A stretch of 5,498 nucleotides of DNA from NCBI GenBank assembly GCA_900320235.1, contig ONRO01000363.1, positions 1-5,498 of the forward strand, read 5' to 3'. Source of the DNA: an uncultured Eubacteriales bacterium. Its GTDB lineage: Bacteria > Bacillota > Clostridia > Oscillospirales > Acutalibacteraceae. The stretch's first letter is position 1, and each line of letters begins with the position of its first letter. The translations under genes were made by a program, and so were the position numbers. The notes below the pieces were generated by a model. It ran no database searches. It saw only the letters and a program-made list of their open reading frames with translations, and was not told the DNA's origin. Shown here in pieces: positions 1-5,389 of this stretch.

Positions 1-20
1 CGGGCAGGCAAAGCCACCCG
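1..20 (-). terminator. Possible terminator hairpin after the lipoprotein gene, cut by the window edge
   Basis: Bases 1-4 (CGGG) pair with 17-20 (CCCG) and bases 7-9 (GGC) pair with 13-15 (GCC) around an AAA loop, with a small internal loop between the stems. The hairpin lies about 60 bases past the stop of the minus-strand lipoprotein gene, a plausible place for its terminator. The bases that would form the U-run lie outside the window, so function cannot be judged. Bases 21-81 show no other clear signal. Confidence 0.25.
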
Positions 21-81
21 GACTCCGTGTCAGCCTTTTAAAGGGGCAGACCTGAACTTTAATTCTATCAAGCTTTGTCTG

Positions 82-1047
82 TCAGTTTGTATAGACTATA
101 TCACCGTCTTCTGTAACAGATACGTTGTTTTCAACTTCCTCGTCCTCATCCTCGTCACCAAGACTTACGATAACGTCGGGATCGGATTCATCTGTATACA
201 TTTCTCCCGCAGGAAGAATATTTATTTCCGGTTTTTTACTGACTTCTTTTTTCTTATAGCTAATTATTGTAAGAACATAAGCTGCTTTATCAGGTGCTCT
301 CGGCTGTTCCTTATAGATATCAAGAATCGGTCCCTTTGCCTCAATATGGGTATCTCCGATCTCAATACCCTTATCCTTATCATACGACTGCACAACAACA
401 AGAACATTCATCGTTTCAAAGAATGTATCATCAAATGTATCTGTGCTTTCGGAAAATGTATTTCCGCTGTCGGTTTTTTCAAGTGAATACTTATCTTTAT
501 TATTCTTTACAAAATCATCAAGCTCTTTCTTTGCAGTAAAAAAGAAACTGTTAAGATCCTCGCCTGTCTTTGCAAGCTCTGCATCGGAAACATCAATCGT
601 TTTCTGCATTGTGCTGACATATTTGCTCGGCGTTTCAATAACTGCGCCGTCCTCATCATACACTACGCCGTCGCTTTCCTGAGATGTCTGCTCAGACTGT
701 GTACTTTCTGCAACAGAAGTATCTGCACCGGATCTTTCCGAACTGCTCTTTTCGGCGGCAGAGCTTTCCGTACCCGCCTTGCTTTCCCCGCTCACGGCAG
801 CGGAGCTTTCTGAAGACTCTTTTTTGCTGTTTTCAGCCGAGGATTCAGCCTTTGATGAAGCTGTGCTGCTTTTCTTGTCATCAGAGCTGGCTGATGTACT
901 GCTTTCTGCACTTTTTGACTCAGAGCTTTCCGCATTTCCGGAAACTGCAGCCGTATTCTTTGACTGCTCCGTACCTGTGCCGCCGCAGCCGCAAAGTATC
1001 ATAGCAATGACCGAGCTTATGATTATTATTGCAATTTGTTTTTTCAC
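82..1047 (-). CDS. Putative lipoprotein with Ser-rich linker and acidic C-terminus
   Basis: The 321-residue protein is not recognised. It starts with GTG, set by an AAGGAGGG site six bases upstream. Residues 1-20 form a lipoprotein signal: KK, a hydrophobic run, then lipobox L18-C19-G20-C21. C21 is the likely lipidated residue, so the mature protein should be anchored to the outer face of the membrane. Residues 22-126 are low complexity, almost entirely Ser, Glu, Ala, Lys and Thr with no aromatic residue, and look like an extended spacer. Residues 127-295 look folded, with helix-forming stretches near 154-187 and beta-type stretches near 212-222, 236-245 and 255-265. An acidic run (about 298-306) precedes a C-terminal tail. 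C19 and C21 are the only cysteines. The gene lies 73 bases downstream of the CxxC-protein gene and is probably cotranscribed with it. A solute-binding, adhesion or envelope-stress role is possible; nothing seen selects among these. Confidence 0.85.
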   Translation of the reverse strand: MKKQIAIIIISSVIAMILCGCGGTGTEQSKNTAAVSGNAESSESKSAESSTSASSDDKKSSTASSKAESSAENSKKESSESSAAVSGESKAGTESSAAEKSSSERSGADTSVAESTQSEQTSQESDGVVYDEDGAVIETPSKYVSTMQKTIDVSDAELAKTGEDLNSFFFTAKKELDDFVKNNKDKYSLEKTDSGNTFSESTDTFDDTFFETMNVLVVVQSYDKDKGIEIGDTHIEAKGPILDIYKEQPRAPDKAAYVLTIISYKKKEVSKKPEINILPAGEMYTDESDPDVIVSLGDEDEDEEVENNVSVTEDGDIVYTN

Positions 1048-1053
1048 CCTATT

Positions 1054-1061
1054 CCCTCCTT
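1054..1061 (-). promoter_or_regulatory. Ribosome binding site of the lipoprotein gene (GTG start)
   Basis: AAGGAGGG read on the minus strand, six bases before GTG at 1047-1045. Its strength and spacing support the non-ATG start, and the encoded N-terminus gives a proper lipoprotein signal. Confidence 0.8.
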
Positions 1062-1072
1062 CTTCCGGATTT

Positions 1073-1094
1073 GATCATGCTGATTGTAATGATC
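1073..1094. repeat. Inverted repeat between the two minus-strand genes
   Basis: GATCAT at 1073-1078 and ATGATC at 1089-1094 are perfect inverted copies around a 10-base loop, in the 73-base gap between the CxxC-protein gene and the lipoprotein gene. No U-run follows on the minus strand, so it is not an intrinsic terminator. It could be an operator or mRNA processing hairpin. A weak extended -10-like TGATATAAA lies just upstream on the minus strand, but its -35 is poor. Confidence 0.3.
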
Positions 1095-1120
1095 CGCACT
1101 GTGGTCCGTGTTATTTTATA

Positions 1121-1789
1121 TCATCTGTCAAGTGTCACAAAAACATTTTCTCTCAGGCTTCTGAGTAATCTTCCCTCTACGATCTCCCTGCTTCCGCATT
1201 CAGGGCAGATCACAAGCTTTCCGAATTTATCGCTGTGCTCAACACCTGAATTATCAAGTCTGAGAATGGTCTTTCTGCGTTCTCTTTCAATATCGTCACA
1301 TTCAAGCGAAACAACAGCTTTGACTTCTTCTCCGATATTTCCTTTTTCAAGTCCGCTTACAAGTCTTTTTGCAATAACGATCTTTGAAACATATTTGTCG
1401 ATATCGCTTGCAGTAGCTACTCTGTACCCGCATTTTCTGCATTTGCCGGTAACCATTACTTCATTTGCTGCACCGAAATTCTTGCGTATGAATTCGATAT
1501 CATCGCTGATACCCTTTTTACGGAAATCCGCAAGCTGAGCTGAAAGCGCAACGAGTGCAGAGAACATCTGAGCTGCCCAGAAACCTTTCTGAGGTGTATC
1601 AGTTGTTCTGCTGTCAATACGGAAATCCCCGAAACGTCCGTCCTTGTCAAACTCCCTGCGGAACAAATCGGTATCCTTTTCATTTTCCCATTTTTCTATA
1701 CATTCTTCAACAACAGGAATATATGATTTTTTATCAATACTTTCAAGCAAAGCTATGATACCCTTCAGAGTCAGTGTATAAAGATCCAA
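1121..1789 (-). CDS. Hypothetical protein with two widely spaced CxxC pairs (zinc-ribbon-like)
   Basis: The frame stays open back to 1855, but the start chosen is TTG at 1789-1787, because GGAGGG (1801-1796) sits six bases before it. The upstream TTG at 1855 has no such site. This gives 222 residues. No signal peptide or membrane segment is seen. Residues 1-112 look mostly helical, with an aromatic and hydrophobic stretch near 70-90 (GFWAAQMFSALVALSAQLA). C117-x2-C120 (KCRKCGYR) and C195-x2-C198 (CPECGSRE) resemble the two knuckles of a zinc ribbon, but about 75 residues separate them, including a charged helix-like segment (about 128-152) and a segment rich in D, E and R. They could form one ribbon with a large insertion or two separate sites. 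Zinc binding is inferred from spacing only. Family and function are not recognised. It is the first gene of a probable two-gene operon with the lipoprotein gene. Confidence 0.8.
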   Translation of the reverse strand: MDLYTLTLKGIIALLESIDKKSYIPVVEECIEKWENEKDTDLFRREFDKDGRFGDFRIDSRTTDTPQKGFWAAQMFSALVALSAQLADFRKKGISDDIEFIRKNFGAANEVMVTGKCRKCGYRVATASDIDKYVSKIVIAKRLVSGLEKGNIGEEVKAVVSLECDDIERERRKTILRLDNSGVEHSDKFGKLVICPECGSREIVEGRLLRSLRENVFVTLDR

Positions 1790-1795
1790 ATTCAA

Positions 1796-1801
1796 CCCTC
1801 C
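1796..1801 (-). promoter_or_regulatory. Ribosome binding site that decides the TTG start at 1789
   Basis: GGAGGG on the minus strand, six bases before TTG at 1789-1787. A second in-frame TTG at 1795-1793 directly abuts the site and is too close to be used. This moves the start 22 codons inside the longest open frame. Confidence 0.75.
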
Positions 1802-1802
1802 A

Positions 1803-1869
1803 GTTTTTTTCAGGCTCAGAAAAAACGCCGTACACCTTCTTTTTTCACAAAACAAAGCTGCGTTTTTTC
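1803..1869 (-). promoter_or_regulatory. Leader with two mutually exclusive hairpins before the CxxC-protein gene
   Basis: Read on the minus strand, arm 1 (1869-1860, GAAAAAACGC) is perfectly complementary to arm 2 (1828-1819, GCGTTTTTTC) over 10 bases with a 31-base loop. Arm 2 can instead pair through TTTTTTC with arm 3 (1811-1803, GAAAAAAAC) over 7 bases with a 7-base loop. The 2:3 hairpin ends two bases before the ribosome binding site. An 8-codon frame (M-K-K-R-S-F-V-L, 1871-1845) covers arm 1 but has no good ribosome binding site. The topology resembles an attenuator, but the stems are A/U-rich and weak, so regulation is inferred. Confidence 0.3.
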
Positions 1870-1929
1870 ATTACGCCGGTATTAAAGATTATCTTCCGGA
1901 AAAAGCGGACAGATATCCATGTTTATTCT

Positions 1930-1958
1930 ATTATAAACGAAAACCTTCAAATATACAA
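1930..1958 (-). promoter_or_regulatory. Sigma-A-type promoter for the minus-strand operon
   Basis: On the minus strand, TTGTAT (1958-1953) and a perfect TATAAT (1935-1930) are 17 bases apart. The -35 box is weak (three of six matches). Transcription would start near 1923, giving a leader of about 134 bases before the TTG start. It is divergent from the plus-strand promoter at 2000-2028. Confidence 0.55.
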
Positions 1959-1980
1959 TGGATTTTAAGAATTTTTTCTG

Positions 1981-2001
1981 AATGTATTTATTTAGTACAT
2001 T
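1981..2001. promoter_or_regulatory. Dyad overlapping the -35 box of the plus-strand promoter
   Basis: AATGTA at 1981-1986 and TACATT at 1996-2001 are perfect inverted halves separated by nine bases. The right half overlaps the first two bases of the TTGACA box, and the dyad lies between the two divergent promoters, so it is well placed for a dimeric repressor. The TGTA-N9-TACA form resembles a TnrA-type site in length but lacks its two inner conserved bases. No regulator is assigned. Confidence 0.35.
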
Positions 2002-2028
2002 GACAAAAAATTAAAGATAACATATACT
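2000..2028 (+). promoter_or_regulatory. Near-consensus sigma-A promoter
   Basis: TTGACA (2000-2005) matches the -35 consensus fully. TATACT (2023-2028) matches the -10 in five of six positions. The spacer is exactly 17 bases. Transcription should start near 2035, leaving a leader of about 287 bases before the next plus-strand start codon at 2322. Confidence 0.7.
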
Positions 2029-2034
2029 TTATAT

Positions 2035-2321
2035 TGATACGGTTTACCCGCAGGCATTGTTTTATCTGCATTTTGCAGCAAACGGCGTATATCGTCTTTT
2101 TTCTCATCCGGCATAGTTTATATTAATTTCCGGGATGAAATACGCTGCCGGATCATCAGAAATCTGGATGAAAACTGAATGCATTCAGTTTTATTTATTA
2201 CCGGAATGAACCGCAGAATCCTGATTTTTGTGAATCACGGCTGATTCAGATCAATAATTTCCTTAAACTCAGTGAAGCACTATGCGGAAAGCATTATTAT
2301 AATCAAGAAAGGCTGAATAAA
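2035..2321 (+). promoter_or_regulatory. Long leader of the beta-propeller-like gene, with several hairpins
   Basis: This is the predicted untranslated stretch between the strong promoter and the start codon. Seen in it: CTGCA/TGCAG around TTT (2066-2078); a T6 run at 2097-2102; ATCCGGCA (2106-2113) pairing with TGCCGGAT (2146-2153) and enclosing ATTTC/GAAAT (2126-2130 with 2137-2141); a 22-base palindrome (2171-2192); and TGAATCA/TGATTCA around CGGC (2231-2248), whose 3' arm can also pair with GAATC at 2216-2220. It matches no riboswitch class I know. A 24-codon frame at 2135-2209 has no ribosome binding site. It may be a regulatory leader, a small RNA or simply a long untranslated region. 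Confidence 0.35.
2171..2192. repeat. Perfect 22-base palindrome
   Basis: The left half is AAAACTGAATG and the right half is its exact reverse complement. On the plus strand, TTTATTTATT-like sequence follows, so as RNA it would be a weak A/U-rich hairpin with a U-rich tail. As DNA it could be bound by a dimeric protein. It lies about 137 bases downstream of the predicted transcription start. Confidence 0.6.
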
Positions 2322-3500
2322 ATGACAGTTGTTGATATAAGAAACATTTTCTCAGAAAGAAATATTGAGCTTTTCCATGTTGACAGCTCATATATCTATT
2401 ATGCAGAAGAAAAGAATACAAACGGCAAAAACGAGCTTTTCATTCTTGAATACGACCGCAGTACAAGACATGAAAGACTCATCACAAACTATACCCTTGA
2501 GGATCCTACCTTTGTAGAACATATTTTTGCTTTTGACAGCACCATTATTCTTATTCTTGAAAACGGAAAGAACAGTCTCTGGCTTATCGAGCTTTCAAAA
2601 ACTGACGGCTCAGAGCTCAGCAGAAGAAAAATTGTCTGCACAGGCGCATTCAGGAGCTGTCTTGCACTTGACAGCAGCAATGTTCTGATTTTCATGGGAC
2701 CTGACGAAGCAAATGCTGAAATGTTCGCACAGTACAAAAGCATAACAGGCTGTGAATGTCTTTGCTATCTTTACGATCTTAAAACAAACGTAAAGCATTT
2801 TGTCAAAAACCCGCTCATCGCAAAGCTCGGCACAGCAAATATCAGGCTCATGGAAACTCACGGTGTCCGTTATGCAGTTCTTCTTGATCCTTTCGCTGAT
2901 GAAGATATCAAAAAGGGCTATTATGACGAACAGAGATGGATCAATGTTGATATAAGGGATAATATCTGGCTTTGCAGCATAAGTGAGCTTGAAGCTGAGC
3001 TTAAGTCAGGAAATGAAACTATTACGAAAAAATGTATTGCAAGCGCAGATATCAAAGCTCTTGCAAGATATATGGGTATTGACGGAGAAAAGATGTATTT
3101 CCGTGCAAAGGAATTCCGCACGGGTCAGGAAAAGATCTGCAGCTATAATGTATTTACAAATGCCCTCGACATTGAAGCCGACCTTAGCAGCAATGAAGAA
3201 GCTGACTTGTTTTATATTGTTGAGGAAAAGCCCTTTGCCGTATTTTCTGTATCGGACGACAAAACAAACGTCAGAGTCAGGGGTATCGTCAACAGCAATG
3301 CAGAGATTTCCTATAAATCAGATCTCGGAAGCTTTGTAACCTGCATTGACAACAGATATGTTATTACAAGAAAGAATAATTTCAATGAAGAAAGCGGCAA
3401 TACCGTTCCCGTTTGCAGCATTTATGACAGTGAAAACAAGATGCACGAAAATTATGAATGCAGCTGTTATTTCAGCGGCAGCACTCTTGTGCTTTACTGA
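2322..3500 (+). CDS. Hypothetical cytoplasmic protein, beta-propeller-like repeats
   Basis: The 392-residue protein is not recognised by family. Its ATG start follows AGAAAGG at 2306-2312 by nine bases. There is no signal peptide, lipobox or membrane segment, so it should stay in the cytoplasm. About seven loosely repeated units are visible, each a short beta strand ending in aromatic or hydrophobic residues, a polar loop, and a second strand ending in a form like LYDLKTN: near 22-45, 70-91, 115-152, 175-218, 253-277, 293-323 and 340-372. The pattern suggests a seven-bladed propeller used for binding rather than catalysis; this is inferred from spacing only. Twelve cysteines are scattered, several near 144-148 (CECLC) and 380-382. 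It lies upstream of rmuC on the same strand, but a strong terminator separates them, so shared transcription would need read-through. The C-terminus ends directly on a strand-like GSTLVLY, as in closed propellers. Confidence 0.8.
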   Translation: MTVVDIRNIFSERNIELFHVDSSYIYYAEEKNTNGKNELFILEYDRSTRHERLITNYTLEDPTFVEHIFAFDSTIILILENGKNSLWLIELSKTDGSELSRRKIVCTGAFRSCLALDSSNVLIFMGPDEANAEMFAQYKSITGCECLCYLYDLKTNVKHFVKNPLIAKLGTANIRLMETHGVRYAVLLDPFADEDIKKGYYDEQRWINVDIRDNIWLCSISELEAELKSGNETITKKCIASADIKALARYMGIDGEKMYFRAKEFRTGQEKICSYNVFTNALDIEADLSSNEEADLFYIVEEKPFAVFSVSDDKTNVRVRGIVNSNAEISYKSDLGSFVTCIDNRYVITRKNNFNEESGNTVPVCSIYDSENKMHENYECSCYFSGSTLVLY

Positions 3501-3550
3501 CGGCTGCTCTTTCAGAACCGGGCGGCGCAGCCCTTGATAACGCAGTTCAG

Positions 3551-3588
3551 GTGACGTACCGGCACAATGCCCGGAACGTCACTTTTTT
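3551..3588 (+). terminator. Intrinsic terminator between the propeller-like gene and rmuC
   Basis: GTGACGT (3551-3557) pairs with ACGTCAC (3576-3582). After one A-A mismatch, CCGG (3559-3562) pairs with CCGG (3571-3574). The hairpin is followed directly by TTTTTT (3583-3588). It is the clearest terminator in the window. It lies 50 bases past the stop of the upstream gene and only nine bases before the rmuC ribosome binding site, leaving no room for a promoter after it. Confidence 0.75.
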
Positions 3589-3596
3589 ATCAGAAC

Positions 3597-3602
3597 AGGA
3601 GG
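3597..3602 (+). promoter_or_regulatory. Ribosome binding site that decides the rmuC start
   Basis: AGGAGG lies five bases before ATG at 3608. The frame stays open 50 codons further upstream to 3458, but that extension would run through the previous gene's end and the terminator and would bury the hydrophobic N-terminus inside the protein. The ATG at 3608 is therefore preferred. Confidence 0.85.
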
Positions 3603-3607
3603 ATAAT

Positions 3608-5140
3608 ATGGAAACTGGACAGATCATAATACTGATAGTACAGATCATACTTGTGCTGCTTGCAGGAGCAGAGATCTATTTCACCAGAACAGGTCCGGGC
3701 AGCAGGGACAAAAAAACACACCGTGAGCTTGAGGAAATAAAAACACAGCTTCGTGTCATTTCTGAACAGCAGAGCAATTTCAGCCGTGAACAGGCACAGG
3801 CACAAAGCGAGCTGCGTCGGGAGCTTAACAGCATCATAAGCACAAACATGGCCGGTATGCGTGAAGGCATCAAGGCTCAGAGCGAGGCAAATTCAAAAGC
3901 ACAGCTGTCTGAGCTGCGGCTTATAGGCGACAATACGGTTCAGGCGGATAAGGCTCTTTTACGTTCGGTTTCCGACAGAAGCAGCGCAGAATTGAAGCTT
4001 ATCGGAGAAATGCGTGATTCAATTACCGCCAAGTTTACAGATATGAACGAAAGCATCAATTCCAGGCTTGATACTATGAGCAGTAATATGTCAGCACAGC
4101 AGCGTCAGTCAGAGGAACGTCTGCGCACTCTTGAAACTACCACAGAACAGAAGCTTTCCGAAATCAGAAAAACGGTTTCCGCTCAGCTTGCAAAAATGGC
4201 AGAAGACAACAGCCGCAGTCTGATCCGTATGACTGAAGATAACAACCGCCAGCTTGAAAAAATAAGAGGTACGGTTGATGAAAAGCTCCAGACTGCACTT
4301 GACAAGAAAATAAATGAATCCTTCCGCACCGTCAGCGAACGTCTTGAACAGGTTTACAAGGGACTCGGAGAAATGCAGAATATCGCAAGAGGTGTGGGTG
4401 ATCTGAAAAATGTTCTTTCAAATGTAAAAACAAGGGGTATACTCGGAGAAATACAGCTGGGCGCTATCCTCAGTCAGATACTTGCGCCTGAACAGTATGA
4501 GGAAAATATCGCAACCGTTCCAAAAAGCAAGGAGCGTGTTGAATTTGCCGTAAAGCTACCCGGTGCAGACGAAAACAGCTTCGTTTACCTGCCGATAGAT
4601 TCAAAATTCAACGGCGATATCTATGCTCATCTCCAGACAGCGTATGAAAGCGGTGACAAAGATGCTGTCGCTGCCGCAAGAAAAGAGCTTTTTGCCGCTC
4701 TCAGAAAAAATGCCAGGGATATCAGCGAAAAATATATTTATCCCCCTGCTACAACTCAGTTTGCGATAATGTTCCTGCCGTTTGAAGGACTATATGCGGA
4801 GGTCGTAAGCACAGATATCGTAACACAGCTTCAGAAAGATTATCATGTGAATATTGCAGGACCTTCGACAATGGCTGCAATGCTGAATTCCCTTCAGATG
4901 GGCTTTCGCACACTTGCAATACAAAAACGCAGCGGCGAAGTATGGAAAATTCTCGGCGCAGTCAAAACAGAGTTTGCCAATTTTGAAACGGTTCTTGATA
5001 AAACAAGAAAACATATGCAGTCAGTCGAAAAGGATCTTGATGATCTCGTGGGCGTAAGAACAAGACAGATCAACAGAAAGCTCAGCCGTGTTGAAATGCT
5101 CGAAAGTCCGGACAGTACAAAGCTTCTTGAAGAAGACTGA
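3608..5140 (+). CDS. rmuC: RmuC family protein (membrane-anchored, nuclease-like)
   Basis: This 510-residue protein has the full family layout. Residues 5-21 are one hydrophobic membrane segment (QIIILIVQIILVLLAGA). Residues about 36-240 are a long coiled coil rich in Q, E, K and S, with an 11-residue repeat (MAEDNSRSL at 197, MTEDNNRQL at 208). Residues about 245-497 are the RmuC domain: GILGE (277-281), VEFAVKLPG (311-319), LPIDSKF (328-334), FLPFEGLYAE (389-398) and GPST (418-421). The family has been placed in the PD-(D/E)XK nuclease group; E312, D331 and K333 are candidate catalytic residues, by inference. In E. coli, RmuC (about 475 residues) limits recombination between inverted repeats; its biochemical activity is not well settled. 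Nothing appears truncated. A terminator precedes it, so its promoter is unclear and may lie in the 3' part of the upstream gene. No canonical terminator follows on the plus strand. Confidence 0.93.
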   Translation: METGQIIILIVQIILVLLAGAEIYFTRTGPGSRDKKTHRELEEIKTQLRVISEQQSNFSREQAQAQSELRRELNSIISTNMAGMREGIKAQSEANSKAQLSELRLIGDNTVQADKALLRSVSDRSSAELKLIGEMRDSITAKFTDMNESINSRLDTMSSNMSAQQRQSEERLRTLETTTEQKLSEIRKTVSAQLAKMAEDNSRSLIRMTEDNNRQLEKIRGTVDEKLQTALDKKINESFRTVSERLEQVYKGLGEMQNIARGVGDLKNVLSNVKTRGILGEIQLGAILSQILAPEQYEENIATVPKSKERVEFAVKLPGADENSFVYLPIDSKFNGDIYAHLQTAYESGDKDAVAAARKELFAALRKNARDISEKYIYPPATTQFAIMFLPFEGLYAEVVSTDIVTQLQKDYHVNIAGPSTMAAMLNSLQMGFRTLAIQKRSGEVWKILGAVKTEFANFETVLDKTRKHMQSVEKDLDDLVGVRTRQINRKLSRVEMLESPDSTKLLEED

Positions 5141-5293
5141 CAAAAGTGTTTCTCCCGCAGCGCAAAGTATATTTACTAAGATTCGCCGGACTTTTCAAAG
5201 ACAGCAGTCTTTACAGCGGCAAGATTCAGCAGGCAAAACAAACTGCCTGATTTCCAGTTATCTGCCCGGCTAAGGCGATATGCCGGGCAGGCT
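5141..5293. repeat. Gene-free stretch after rmuC with three hairpins
   Basis: No gene is supported here. AAAGAC/GTCTTT around AGCA (5197-5212) is nested inside GCCG (5185-5188) and CGGC (5217-5220). CAGGCA/TGCCTG (5230-5249) has an 8-base loop. CTGCCCGGC/GCCGGGCAG (5262-5290) is a perfect 9-base GC-rich stem with an 11-base loop. None is followed by a U-run on the plus strand, so none is a canonical rmuC terminator, though the last could still stop or stabilise the transcript. The short run CGGGCAGGC (5284-5292) also forms bases 1-9 of the window. Confidence 0.5.
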
Positions 5294-5351
5294 AAAAAAA
5301 ACGGGCGGTAAGTGAATATAGGGTGCAGCGTGCCGGCAAACTTTATACCGC
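5294..5351 (-). terminator. Possible terminator for leftward transcription
   Basis: Read on the minus strand, GCGGTA (5351-5346) pairs with TACCGC (5310-5305) across 35 bases. Three bases later (CCG) comes a run of eight T (5301-5294). The stem is short and the enclosed segment long, but that segment holds TGCCGGCA and a small GCA/TGC hairpin that could compact it. It would end transcription entering from the right of the window. Confidence 0.4.
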
Positions 5352-5389
5352 TTCTGCTTTGTTATTTCTGACAACTTTTTCAGCGTAAG

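Noticed and set aside
1127..1132. TTGACA on the minus strand before the lipoprotein gene
   Set aside because: No -10 box at 16-18 bases; it is the coding end of the upstream gene.
294..1168. Several plus-strand open frames opposite the lipoprotein gene
   Set aside because: They are reflections of the minus-strand coding sequence, chiefly its Ser-rich linker. They lack ribosome binding sites.
2135..2209. 24-codon open frame in the long leader
   Set aside because: No ribosome binding site, lies within the inverted repeats, and its composition is not distinctive. Kept only as a note.
2298..2303. Perfect TATAAT just before the propeller-like gene
   Set aside because: No -35 at a proper distance, and a start from it would remove the ribosome binding site.
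3458..3607. 50-codon N-terminal extension of rmuC
   Set aside because: It overlaps the end of the previous gene, runs through the terminator and has no ribosome binding site. The ATG at 3608 has AGGAGG at ideal spacing and puts the membrane segment at the N-terminus.
5088..5273. 61-codon plus-strand frame overlapping the rmuC end
   Set aside because: Out of frame with rmuC, no ribosome binding site, and it runs through the hairpins.
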